From the NCBI RefSeq assembly GCF_030272615.1, contig NC_081415.1, forward strand, positions 626,755,740 through 626,819,739: a DNA stretch of 64,000 nucleotides, written 5' to 3'. Both the position numbers and the translations under genes were made by a program. The notes below the pieces were generated by a model. It made no database searches and was not told the origin of the DNA. It was given only the letters and a program-made list of their open reading frames with translations. Each line of letters starts with the position of its first letter. Position 1 is the first letter of the stretch. The stretch comes from Cryptomeria japonica (Eukaryota > Streptophyta > Pinopsida > Cupressales > Cupressaceae). This document shows, one piece after another, positions 12,104-23,030 of this stretch.

Positions 12104-13271
12104 GCACTAAAGAGAGAGAGAAGATTTTGAATTTTAGAGGTAGCAAATTTCAATAAAATCAGCCAATCTCCTAGATTTAAGCTGTTAAATACAATCAGGA
12201 CAATCTCTTGAAATTTCGAAAAAAATGTCAGGGACCATGGCAAACAGAGTGCACACAGTCCTTGCAACTTTTTTTGAAATTTTCAGGGATGAAAGCTATG
12301 ATGATTTTAAAGCTAATCTGAAAAAATTGAGTGATTTTACGATCTATAGATAGGCCAAATTAAAGTTGCAATCTCAAAGTTGAACCCTACCAAGATTGTT
12401 GAAAAATGCAGAATTTGAATTTTGAAAAAGAGAGGGAAACTGAAATTTTGAATTTTATGATTTTAGAGGGAATACTGAAAGCAATGCAGGCTTTGAAATT
12501 TAAAAGTTGACTCAATTTCATGCAAAATTTCACTTTTGAAAGTGGAAATCAAGGTTGTTACGATTAAACATTTAATTTCAAAAGTCACAAACTGCAAAAA
12601 TTTAAATAAAGCACTGAAATTTTGAATGAATGCCAACACACTTTTCAGATCTAGGACAGTAAGAAATACAATTTTAACACAAATTGCAATTTCAACAATT
12701 TTTGAATGATTATAAGCCTTTATCCAAGCAATCACTAGACCAACTTTGACTTTAATTTTGAAAGTGTTAGAATTGATGAAATCAGCCAAGATTTTGGATT
12801 CTAGCAGAAAAATACAGTAAGATCTAGCTCCCGAAATTTCAGAAAAAATGTCGGGGACAATGGCGCTCGAGGTGCACACGGTCCTCGCAACTTTTTAAAA
12901 AATTTTCAGGGATGATAGATATTATGATTTTGTTGTGGAATCCAAAGTTACAGCCGATTTGGAGGTGTTTTGATCAGTGAAATTGTCAGTCAAAGGTTGA
13001 ATCAAGAGGGTTTTAAAAATTAGGGTTTTGACACTTAACCACTTAATTTTCAGAATTAAAGCACAAATATGAATTGACCATTTGCAATAGAAGGGTAGAT
13101 CTGAAACAAGCATTAACAATTAAACATTTCACAAGCTCAATTACTAAAAAGAAAATTTAGGGTTTTTATGCAATTAACCTCTAAAATTTGCAAAAGATCA
13201 AACATGGAAATGTAATTAAGGAAGCAAATTTTTTTTTTCAGATGTAACCATGAATAATCAAAATTAGGATG
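12104..13271 (-). other. Leader of the 7.6-kb element with two GGACC hairpins
   Basis: This is a noncoding, AT-rich 5' leader between the primer-binding site and gag. It contains two copies (12231-12262 and 12853-12884) of a hairpin-forming block that reads GGGAC..ATGGC at the left and GTGCACACxGTCC at the right, flanked by AAATTT/AAATTTT-like arms. The same block occurs once in each LTR, which gives four copies per element. Confidence 0.7.
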
Positions 13272-13289
13272 TTCACGTCGGGTTCACCA
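13272..13289 (-). promoter_or_regulatory. Primer-binding site TGGTGAACCCGACGTGAA
   Basis: On the minus strand this lies three bases past the 5' LTR end. It is identical over 18 nt to the site at 44862-44879. I do not assign the tRNA. Confidence 0.85.
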
Positions 13290-13292
13290 AAA

Positions 13293-14545
13293 TGTAAAGC
13301 AGAAAATTGAACCCTAGGTGTTCCCCCACTCCATGGAGAGAGAAAGGAGGTCACTAGGGTTGACGGTTTTCACTTAGGAGAGACTTTACATTCAAAAGAG
13401 GGGTTGAAACCCACAAGATCCAATCACACACAATGCAAGACTGGATTCTAAATGAGTTTCAAGGGTTAAGACATCAAGGATACCCTCTTTTGTAAAGAAT
13501 GTAGATAGAATGATTGAACTAGGAATGCATGTAAAGTAGGAAAGATTCACTTATAAATGGAGATAGAGACACCGGATGAAGCTATGGACCTGAAATTAGC
13601 AGTAAAATGTCGAGACGATACTGTTCTGCAAATTTGAGCAAAAGTTGACCGGACGATGGCACCCAGAGTGCACACGGTCCTTCGAAAAATCCGCGAAATG
13701 AAGGGGGATCTGTTCGTCTCTGCACAAGGATTCCAGATCTTCAATTATAGCCGCGTACCTACAACCTACACATAGAAAAGAGAGGATGATTAGGGGGTTA
13801 GGGATTAGGGGTTTGCCTTTAGGTCAAACCCCGGTTTTGGAATTAACCAAGAAATGAGAATGCTGTAAATGTAAATGTTTGTAATGTAAATAAGTACTGA
13901 TACCTTGTTGTAAGAATGTTTGTATTCTTACATGCGAAGGTGTAATGATGTTGTATGTTGTATGTTGTAAGTGATCTCCTCTTCAATGGTTGAATCCTTG
14001 TCTTGAATGCAACACCTAGCCTTGAATGGAGACTTAGAATGCTCAATTTCTTGAAGGAATGCTTGAATGCTTGAATGTTTGAATGTTTGAATATCACTTC
14101 CGCGTCTTGCTCTTGCTTACTTCCTTCTTCTTTTTCTAGGAGAGGAAAAGTAGTTTATATACTTGTCAATTAGGGTTAGGAGATTGATTTTTCCGACCTT
14201 AGGCCGACCTAAAAGCATTGTTTTCCGAATTGCAAACTTAAAGACCCGATGCCCAACAAGAGACCAGGCCCAAAATAGGGCCAGGGACCAGGGCGCTAGG
14301 CGCCATGGTCCTGGGGGACCAGGGTGCTAGGCGCCATGGTCCTGAAGGACCAGGGTGTTGGGCGCCATGGTCCCACCTCCTGGGACAACAGGGTGCAAGG
14401 AAGGATCAGGCCAAGGTGCAAAAATATGCAGTTTTTGATGTTGTAAACAGGTTTTGGGGTCTCCATTCAGGTTCAACGTTGCGTCACCATCGTGAAAACC
14501 CAAATGCAGTCGAAATTGCAAGTGTCACAATTTTAGGATGCTACA
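13293..14545 (-). repeat. 5' LTR of the 7.6-kb gypsy element
   Basis: It starts TGTAAAGCAG and ends GGATGCTACA on the plus strand and pairs with 6921-7964. It includes a GTGCAC hairpin at 13651-13680, a minus-strand TATATAAAC at 14153-14161, and a GC-rich palindromic repeat at 14284-14374 that the partner lacks. Confidence 0.92.
14284..14374. repeat. GC-rich palindromic minisatellite, about 30 bp x 3
   Basis: Three units share GGACCAGGG(C/T)G and end GGCGCCATGGTCC. Each unit is nearly self-complementary (GGACCA with TGGTCC, GGGCGC with GCGCC), so each can fold as a hairpin. Closely similar units occur at 57457-57547 in a different LTR family. ORFs called across this block are by-products of its open reading frames. 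Confidence 0.85.
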
Positions 14546-14550
14546 ACTAT

Positions 14551-14799
14551 AACACAAGATATTTGACGTGGAAACCCAAATGGGAAAAACCACGGTGAGA
14601 TGGAACTCACAAGTCACTATCTGCAGAATAGAAACCAGACCGGTTAAGATCTTACAATGTTCTTCACCAAAACAGATCCTGTTAGGAATCTCAATCTCTG
14701 TTAGGAGATAAGTCCGATCAAGGACTACCTTGCTAGAGGATTTTAGATTCACAGAGGTGAATCACCTTGTTAGAGGATTTTATAAAAGGCTTTTGGGCC
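14551..14799 (-). repeat. Copia-like 5' LTR, fragment 2
   Basis: It joins fragment 1 once the 6921-14545 insertion and one ACTAT are removed. It carries the plant-copia motif GACGTGGAAACCC...GGGAAAAACCACGGTG (14565-14595, minus-strand U5) and a series of degenerate CCTGTTAGGA-like units. Its last five bases, GGGCC, are the target of the insertion at 14800. Confidence 0.85.
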
Positions 14800-15541
14800 T
14801 GTCATCACTGATTAAAAATGGGCTTCTCTTTTCCCATGATTGGCTATGGTTTGTTGAAATCTTGAATAGGATGCAGTTTCAAATGCTTTAGCTTTGTTCT
14901 AGACCTCAAGGGTTTAAGGGTTTTTGTTTTTAGATCCTCTTGTGTTTGTTTTAAACCCTCTGATTTCTAATCTTTCGTTACTTTATTCACTTAAGTAATG
15001 GGTCATGGGGTCATAGGAAGTGTCCCCTCTTGTTGTTTGCCTAAGCGGTCATGTTAATTAATCAAAAAATTTATGCCTCATATGTTTTTCTCTTAAAGTT
15101 GTCGGGCCCAATAACTAGTGCGCATCTCGTGGATGGATCCACGGCTCACGTTATTTCGCTAGGTGAAGTTGCGCATAGTTTAAAACCAATGAAGTTGCGA
15201 AAACCACATGGCATGCCACATAGACGGTCCAGCTGGTTGTTGACAACGAGTGAAATGGCGGCATGTGGCACAAGTCACAATAGTTAGTGAGTTAGGATTA
15301 AAGGCTAAAAGGCGGGCCCCAGAGGTGAGTCAGGTCGCAGATGGAGATGACCTGGTGGGTATAGCTGTCAATAACTTACTCGGGCCCTATGTTTTTTTTC
15401 TCGGCCAATGCAAAAGTGATGACTCCACTCTGAAGGTGACTGGGCGCCAGGTGTTCACAGTGAGTCAGCAGGCCCACCCCTCCTAAGAGCCTTTTCAGAT
15501 GATTAAAAGCCGATCAACTTAAGAGATGACCCGACGGCCCG

Positions 15542-15682
15542 CGCTATTTCGCAAGGGTAAGATGCTCGTTATTTATACCCCGCGAAATAGCGAGAGTGCA
15601 CGAGAGTCGTCCACGTGTCCGGTGACACGTGGTCTAAGAAGAAAGTTGTGGGCCCACCAAGGTGGAACCGGTAGTATAAAAG
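15542..15682 (+). promoter_or_regulatory. Candidate LTR promoter: inverted repeats, paired G-boxes, TATA box
   Basis: CGCTATTTCGC at 15542-15552 is perfectly repeated in reverse at 15582-15592 (GCGAAATAGCG). Variants of the same motif stand near 15148 and 15847. A palindrome CCACGTGTC-CGGT-GACACGTGG (15611-15632) contains two CACGTG G-boxes. TATAAAAG follows at 15675-15682. The TATA motif and the second G-box are kept in the 3' LTR, while the first G-box there is changed. Function is inferred from these motifs only. Confidence 0.65.
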
Positions 15683-16271
15683 AAAGACACGCGACCAGTA
15701 TCAAGTGGAATGCGAAGGAAATTTCAAGGCCACTGGTTGGGTGCCATGTGGTATCATATAGCCAATAGAGAAGCGGGACCCAACGCAGAGCCAAAATTGT
15801 TAGTTAATCTAACGCTTGATCAAGTTTCTTTTGATCGGACGGTCGACGCTATTTCGTAGGACTAAGCTGCCTGATAGTTATGCTTCGCGAAGTTGCGAAA
15901 GGGCAAAATGAAACACTTGCAGGAACGTTGTGACCCATTGGAGTGAAAAATACGAATTCTCGTATGAATTCAATCTTGAAGGGACGGTCGAAGCATGTGG
16001 AATCAATGTTGTAGTTAAGACCCTCAGTACAATATTTGATTTCCTATCAACCAGGTGAAGATATATTTTAATGGATTATGTAGAAGAGCAGATGCAGAGT
16101 TATTTTCTTCAGGTATAGAGCAAGTCAGTTCAGTTGCAGAGCAAATTCTTTCAAGCGAAGAACAGGTTCTCTCGTGTTCTTGTGTATCAATTCCTGTGTA
16201 GTGTTTTAGATAAGATAATTGATTCATCACAGAATTGTTTAGAAGTGGTATTCATTTCTTACGTTCTCAAA

Positions 16272-19200
16272 ATGGCTTCTAAAAGAGAGTTTTCTGGCAA
16301 AGTTAACTGTTTAGAAAGGAGTGTCTGTGATGATTTTTTAGAACAGTTGACATTGTCAACTAATCAGGCTTCAAAGGCAAGAGAGTTAGTGCCCAAGGCT
16401 CCCCGTTTAAAGATAGGAGAAGGATTATATGACAAGGGTAACTGGTTGAGAGACCCACAAGTTGGATTGTCTAGGTTGGGGTTGTTTAAAGTTGGATTCG
16501 GAATGAGAAATTCTCCTACCCCGCAAAACAGTATCTAGGAATTAGATGTCGGGAAATTAGTAGTCCCAGGGGTATTTATGGACATAGATTTGTTGACCCA
16601 AATTGCAGTCAACTATGATCCAGTCACAAGAAGTATTCAGGATGTAAATGGGAAAACCCTTGTTGAGATTAATGCTAAAGAGTTCAGGATAGCTTTTGGG
16701 CTTAATGAGTTCACCAATTTTCTAGAACCTATAAATTTCACATCATTAGCCCAAATTTACGGCGCTCAGAGGAGTCATCTCAAGAATGGGCCTCTCAAAG
16801 AATTTTTTATAAAAATAGGAGGGTTAACAGTTGTAGGACCCAACACACAAGAGCCCTTTTCATTAAGTATGTTCACCCTGAGGGCTAAAGGAATGTATTG
16901 GGCACTTTGCCAAGTTTTGGGAGAAGATGCTGAAGCAAATATGTCGAATCTTTACTTGTTAATGATTGCTCAGATTTTGAATCCTTCTCTTGCAATTACA
17001 TTTGATTATGCCTCTTATATTGCTGATGCTATTCATGGAGGGTTAATAGGAATCAAGAATAGAAAGGTGGATAGGCCTTTCGGATGGTACTCACTCCTGA
17101 TGCATCTTTTTCTCTTCAAAGGTGGTGATTACTTTGCCAGTGGACTGGACCTTGTTAAGGAGAAGGAAGGAGAAAAAATGTCAGTGCAATTATGGAGTAC
17201 TGTGTTGTCATGGGATAGAGAGGATGCCAGTTTTTTGAAGTTTGATAAATATTTTGCATCCAAGATAAGGACTCTCCTCTGCTCTGAGAACCCAAGAATC
17301 CCCAAAGTTCTTCTGGAATTCATAAGACCAAAAGAATTCGCAGAGAACATAAAAATTGTTCGTAACTGGGGTGACATTTATTTGTATCCAGTCTCCACAG
17401 TTTTCAGAGTGTTTGGTTTCAGAGGCACCCCATTTTTGCTACCTTACTATGTCCCTCTCAAGGTAGGAGTCACAGAGATCCTTAGACAAATTGGTGGCTT
17501 ACAAGAGGCAGAGTTAACAGGCAGGGGTAAAGGGACTATTTTCCCTGTAGCTAACATAGCTCACCAGTTTGTAATAACAAAAGGAGGCTGGAATTGCTTT
17601 GAGGATTTCCTCAAGCCTTATCATTTGTCCACTGCAGTGTCTAGGTGTGCTGATCCAGAAGACTTCTTCAACGGTGTGTTTAGGAAGAAGGTAGCATGCA
17701 GAGGTAGGACTCATCAATTCCAGTTTCTTGAAGACCTCATCAGAAATGAGTTTGATCTAGATGAGCAGGAGCTAAGGAAAGAGAAGTGGGTGGCTTATAA
17801 GAAAACCTTGGATTTTGTGCATCAGTTTGATGCCAGCTATGACCCATTGTCTAGCTTTTTCCCACTGGAGGAGAAAATAAAGTTTTTGATTGTTTTCTTT
17901 GAAGATGTGATGCAGACACTGAAGGAGAAGAGGGAAGCTGTAATCAAGAGCAACCTTGAGAAGGAAAGAATGATCCTAAGTAGGACAGCTTCCAGTAAGG
18001 CAATCCCTCTTGGTGATTACACACTACATAAGAAATCCAGTTATAGTGTTTTGATGCCTACAACAGGGGAGCCCTCTACCTCCAAAGGAAAGAGGAAGAT
18101 ACAAGATGTCATTGACATCCAAGAAAGACCAAAGAAGCAAAGGGTGGGGAAAGAAGTACAATTAGATACACATTTGTATTCTCCATCCCAATCCCCTATC
18201 CATATAGGAAATGAGCAAGCAGCAGTTGAGCAACTCCTACAGTTAGGTAGTCTAGAGGAAATTGCATACACTTATGATGAAGTGGAGGAAGGAATGCAAG
18301 AAGAAACCATTGCTGCTGAAATGGATATGACTACCACTGAACTCAAAGGCCAAGAGTGGGATCCTGAGATGAAACAGTCAAGTAGTGCCTTTTTAGCTGA
18401 TAACAATTTTGTCACATCAAAAGCATTTATGCAGTTTATATGGAAACAACACATAGATAAATATAATGCTAGATGTGAAACGAGAAAGGCTGAGCAGCCC
18501 AATAAAGATCCAGCCCTGGTGGAAGAGGAAATAAAACAAGAGATGATGGAAGAATTCAAAACCATCACCTCTGAGCAGGGAAGAGATATGGTAGCACAAG
18601 CTGGAGTGCTTATCTTACCCGAATTGGATATAGCAGATGCCTTGGTACTAGATGCAGTGAGAAAAGAGACTGAACCCATGGCGGGGATTACTTTCAATAA
18701 GGACAATGCTGCACTCATCATGTGGTCTCTCAAGAGAAATGAGAGTAAGAAAAGAAAAGACACCCCAGGGTCAAGTTACCTTGGTGGAATGATGGTGAAG
18801 AGAGTGCAGAGTACAGGGGTAGTGGAGGCTGCTAGCACTGTGTTAGAGACTGCAAAATTTAGTGTTGCAGTAGCAGAGAATGAAGCCAAAGAGAAAGAGG
18901 CCCTCCAAGTTAAGTTGGAAACAGTTTTGAAGGCTTATAACAATGCCAAGGAGGAGGTAAGAGGTAAGGATAGCATCATTGCCAAGCTGCAGAGCCAGTT
19001 GACTGGACAATACCATCAAGGTGAGTCTTCAACACTAATGATTTCCTCTTCTCCTGCAAGACCTCCACCTACCAGCCCTATCATTGAGTTTCCACCGTCA
19101 CCAGCACCCTCCAGCTCTCAAATGGTTGAAATTACTCCTCAAGAACTTTAAAACTTGAAACAGGCTCAGGCCTTATATGCAAAGAAGTATGAGGAGAGAG

Positions 19201-19913
19201 TAAGAGCTGCAATTTCCAATTTTGCAGATACAATAAATGCCTCATTGCTCTACAACAATGTAGGTAAAATTATGGATATATGGAATGAGCTCAGGAGAGA
19301 CAAGGTCGTTTTGACACCTATTTTTGATAAATGGAGGCCTAGGGAGCAAGATTTAGAGTTTATGTGTGTATCCTGCGATGAGGAAAGGGCCAATCCCATC
19401 ATCAAATCCACTTCTGATGTCGCTAAAGTCTTAGTACAATTAGCAACAGAGGTGGATAATTTGGGTAGGAAGGTTAATTTCTATAAGAAGGAGTACACTG
19501 ATCAAGTTTTTGAGTTGCTCCCAGGAGTTTTTGCTAGCCCGGATCAATTAAAGGACAAACAAATGTGGCTTAAGGAGATAGAAGCTAAATTGTCAGCAAG
19601 AGTTAAAGGAATTATTGATCTTGATGATGCTTCTTTCTTTGTTGTGACAATACAAGAGATAGAGAAAATTAAGTCACATTATGGTTTTCTCAATTCAGAA
19701 GTCAACAAAATGAGAAATTCTTAGAAAAGCTTGACTAAGACTAAAGATAAAGTGATTAATTTTTCATGGCCGACAGAAGAGGTGTATGGTGAGTGGACAA
19801 CTAAATATGCCACCCATGATCTAGAATAGTTGGAGAGCGCCCCTGAAAAGGTAGAAGAGGTTGCAACTGAACAGCTTGTTGAAGGAACTGCAGAGGCTGA
19901 AAAGAGCTTGTAA
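16272..19913 (+). pseudogene. Long LTR-encoded protein of unknown family (about 1,213 codons)
   Basis: ATG 16272 (AAAATGGCT context) opens a frame that stays in phase to TAA 19911-19913, with four interruptions: TAG near 16536, TAA at 19149, TAG at 19722 and TAG near 19827. Residues 1-90 are basic. Residues 100-500 look globular, with YDPVTRSI, FGWYSLLMHLFLFKGGDYF and VQLWSTVLSWDRE. Around residues 600-630 are basic clusters (KGKRKIQ, KKQRVGK) like a bipartite nuclear signal. Near residues 850-920 is an E/K/A/L-rich coiled coil. I recognise no catalytic motif and no Gag, Pol or Env domain. Being inside the LTR it occurs twice per element and would be the first ORF on a transcript from the upstream TATA box. 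Two further copies in this window support a real gene. Confidence 0.75.
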
Positions 19914-20852
19914 CTGTTTTTGCGAAAACCTTGTAACCTCTTTATTTTGAAAGAAATGATTGTAACAAACTCTCCTTGAGAAGTTCAAAGCTTTGTGCAT
20001 CCATGTTTTTATAAATGGATACCAGGACTAGAGGAAAGGGGATCGCAAAGAATTGTAAGAAAACGTTGCAGAAATTTATCTGAGCTTTTCTAAGTCTAAT
20101 GGAGAATACTCAAAATTTCTTGTAATATTTCTTGAGCCAAATATCAATATACAGACCATCAATTTTGAGTAAAGCTTTGTGTTGTCTTCAAGTGTTTTTA
20201 CAAATTTGTTAACTGCTTTCATTCTGAATAATCTAGGGTTGTTCTCTTTGAATGGAATTGCAAAGCAATTTTAGTAGAAGTGTTCGTTAGCTTTTCTCTT
20301 TAGGAGGGAAATTAAAGATGCGGGGATCGCTTATACCAGTAAAATCTTTGGAAGAGATTTTGAATTTTGATGATCATAGCTTAATTTGGAATGCATAAAT
20401 TCTTGTAGGTGTCAGGAATATACAAGGATTAATAGGAACCAAGCCAACGGGAAACATAAAGATATTTTGTTTGAGGAGTCTTATTTGAGTTTAGATAACT
20501 CTGTGACCTTGGATAAGGCACTAGTATTAATTGAAGTTGTTTATTGCATGTTTTGTTGATTGAAATGCTGAATTTAAGTACAGTTTCTATTCTTTGCTTT
20601 CAGTTGTTTTCAAGGTGAATATATCCACTAGTTTTCTGGACTGGTTTGTTGTGGGTTTATGTTTGAAAGTGTGAATTCAATTCACAAAGGTATACCCACC
20701 TGGGCTTTGAGTAAGTTTGAAGTGTAGAAGGTTCAATCAAAACCTTGTCATATGTTGTCTTGAGAATTTCCTTATCTTTAATGTCTCTTCTGCACCAAGT
20801 TTAACCATATTATTCTAAGGATGTTAAAGGGAATCAAATTTTGAAGACAACA
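19914..20852 (+). other. Noncoding 3' end of the long LTR
   Basis: This stretch follows the LTR ORF and is conserved at 2658-3598 and about 31136-32072. It probably holds part of the R/U5 region. I could not place a polyadenylation site. Confidence 0.5.
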
Positions 20853-20855
20853 AAA

Positions 20856-20874
20856 GTGGCGACTCTACTAGGGA
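20856..20874 (+). promoter_or_regulatory. Primer-binding site TGGCGACTCTACTAGGGAG
   Basis: It lies three bases after the LTR's final CA. TGGCGACTC-type sites are common directly after plant gypsy LTRs. It differs from the site used by the Tat elements in this window. Confidence 0.75.
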
Positions 20875-21051
20875 GAGTTATAATAAAGATATCAGCACAG
20901 ATCTGTGTTGAGGCTTGTAAAGAAAATTATTGTGTGTTTGTTGATAAGACTACTTGTTTTCATTTTTCCCATAGTTTTGTGGGTGGCAACTCTGTTACTT
21001 TTGAACCAGTCCTTGTGAGATACAAATTTTTCTGAAAGGAAGACAAGCGAG

Positions 21052-23030
21052 ATGCAAGGAGCAAAAAAAACAAGATCATTCATGAAGAAACATCCTCGTG
21101 AAACTTTGCAAGAAGGTCTACCAAAACAGTCATGGAGAGGCCAGAAGAGATCTGTGTTGCATGAGCCATCAAATGTTGCTTGGGTGCAGAAAAACAATAA
21201 TATTGGTAAGATGCCTGATCGACCTATTTATGCAAAGTCTAATTCATCTTCCTGAGATTCAGAGCATGATATTTTAGGTTTCCATTCGGGATTGTTTGGA
21301 AATATTAATGATGCACCTATTTTAAATCAAGATCTATCTTATGTTAGTTTTTCTGCAAAAGATAGAACCATTTCAAATGCAATTAGGCACTCTGTTCCTA
21401 GGACAATTGATGGAAACATTAGTCTGATTGACATAGATCAAGTTAATGCATCAGACTCTTAAGAAAACTTCCCTGATGAGGATAAAGTGTCTCAATAGAT
21501 TGAAGATTTAAATAGAAGAGTCCATCATTTAATATCCTTAAGACCCCAAAAGGAGGCAAATAAGGAGAAGGAAGTTAAAGCCAAACTAATGGAAAGGGAT
21601 AGGCTTCTTAGACAGATAGTTGATCTTGAAGTACTTGCTAAAGAGAAAGAAAAAAGTGATGAGGAAGGCCCTGTGATTAGAGAAATTCTAATTCCCAAAA
21701 CTAAACAAGCTTGTAAGTCAGTAGCCCAGCCAACTAGGGAAGTATTTAATGACTCCCAGTTTCCTAAAGCCAATTTAGATAAAGGAAAACAGAAATGGGT
21801 AGATGATGGAATAGAATCTAAAACTGCAGAAGAGATTTCTCATAGGATTATAGCACATGAGAGAGAGATGGAAAGGATGAGGAAGGAAAATGAAGATCTC
21901 CAAATGGAACTGGAAAAGGCTGAGTTAGAAGCAGCGAATTAGGAAGTTAAAAGAAAGATTAATTACTTAAAGGCTCCCCCTATTACATTCCCATCAGAGG
22001 ATCTTAGCAAGCCTAATCCCCAACACATTTCCTTTCCTCAGGTTAATACTCAACCTGCAGTACAAGCTAATATTGCCTCAGTAAGCCAAATACTTGTGAA
22101 TAAACAATATACCCAAGCACCTCAATCGACAATCCCAAAAGCTAAAATGACCATGGGAAATAATAGTGCTATTACCCCTTTTCAAATAAGACCAATCAAT
22201 TTAGAACAATATAGACAATTGTTCTTTGATGGGATCCCGGGATATCCAAATCATATTCCCACTGAGTTAAGAGACAGACTCCATAAATTTGCTGGGAACA
22301 ATGCAATTAGTGTTGAGGAACATCTGAAATCTTTTGGGGATCTAATAAATGATTATGAGATAGCAGATGAAGATGTTATTATGAAACTGTTTGTTCAATC
22401 TTTGGTTGATGATGCAAGAGATTGGTACAGAGGTCTTCCAGTCAATAGCATAGGTTCATGGGAAGATTTTAAAAATTGCTTTCAAGAGCAGTATGGTGAC
22501 AAGACTAATGTGAGTTTCATGCTAAATGAGTTCAACAATATTAGAAAATCTGAAAATGAAATCGTCGCTGATTTCAATGCCAGATTCCAGAAGGCCATGC
22601 ACAGATTGTATCAAGTGATAAGACTAGATGATAACATGTGTCTTAATACATATCACAATGCATTTGATTCCAAAATGGTCTATATCTTGAGAGATAAAAA
22701 TCCCCATAACTTGAGAGATGCTTTTAGAATTACCATAAATGTAGAAAGTAACAGAAAAGCATCTGGAAAATTAGGAAGAAGGATAGATGGTAGATTATGG
22801 CAAGAAACCAAACAACAACCTAATAAAGTTGCTAAAGAGGATGATAAAATAGAGAAATTGGTTGCTGCTATGAAAGATTTGACTGCCAAGGTTAACAAAA
22901 ATGATAAACCTCATTATAACTGGCAAGATAGACCCCCTGGATTACATGATATGCCCTATAATACCAACTGGAAGGATGGTAAACCCCAAATTTAGAAACC
23001 CAAAATTACCCAAAGTCAAGACACACCGGA
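21052..23030 (+). pseudogene. Gag of the long-LTR gypsy element
   Basis: ATG 21052 opens a frame kept to the TAG near 22993, with nonsense codons near 21253, 21460, 21497 and 21940. The N-terminal 300 residues are charged and partly coiled coil (RMRKENEDLQMELEKAELEA). The retrotransposon Gag core follows (FVQSLVDDARDWYRGLPVNSIGSWEDF, in two blocks), with KNPHNLRDAF after it. A short zinc-finger-like segment, WCIACDGPHYPHQC, lies in the next frame at about 23075-23115, so gag and pol are separated by a frame change near 23030. Gag would build the particle. Confidence 0.8.

Larger units (their letters stand above)
6921..14545 (-). mobile_element. Non-autonomous Tat-like gypsy element, 7.6 kb
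   Basis: It is complete: LTRs at 6921-7964 and 13293-14545, TG...CA ends, a perfect 5-bp target duplication ACTAT (6916-6920 and 14546-14550), primer-binding site, polypurine tract, and one gag-protease ORF. Reverse transcriptase, RNase H and integrase are absent, and there is no room for them. In the first 186 bases of the two LTRs I count 5 differences, so it is younger than the element it sits in. Its primer-binding site is identical over 18 nt to that of the giant Tat element at 43475, and the gag zinc finger is of the same kind, so related Tat elements probably mobilised it. Confidence 0.92.
14800..20852 (+). repeat. Complete 5' LTR, 6.05 kb, containing an ORF
   Basis: It runs from TG at 14800 to CA at 20852, immediately before the primer-binding site. 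The layout is a promoter-like first 1.5 kb, the long ORF at 16272-19913, and a conserved noncoding tail of about 940 bases (19914-20852). The partner at 28042 has lost 2.3 kb covering the ORF's first half. Confidence 0.92.

Noticed and set aside
14305-14598. 97-codon ORF near 14.3 kb
   Set aside because: It translates the palindromic repeat and crosses the LTR end, the target duplication and into another element.
14800-20852. LTR ORF as an envelope gene
   Set aside because: I see no signal peptide, no hydrophobic membrane anchor and no cleavage motif. Basic clusters and coiled coil point to the nucleus or cytoplasm instead.
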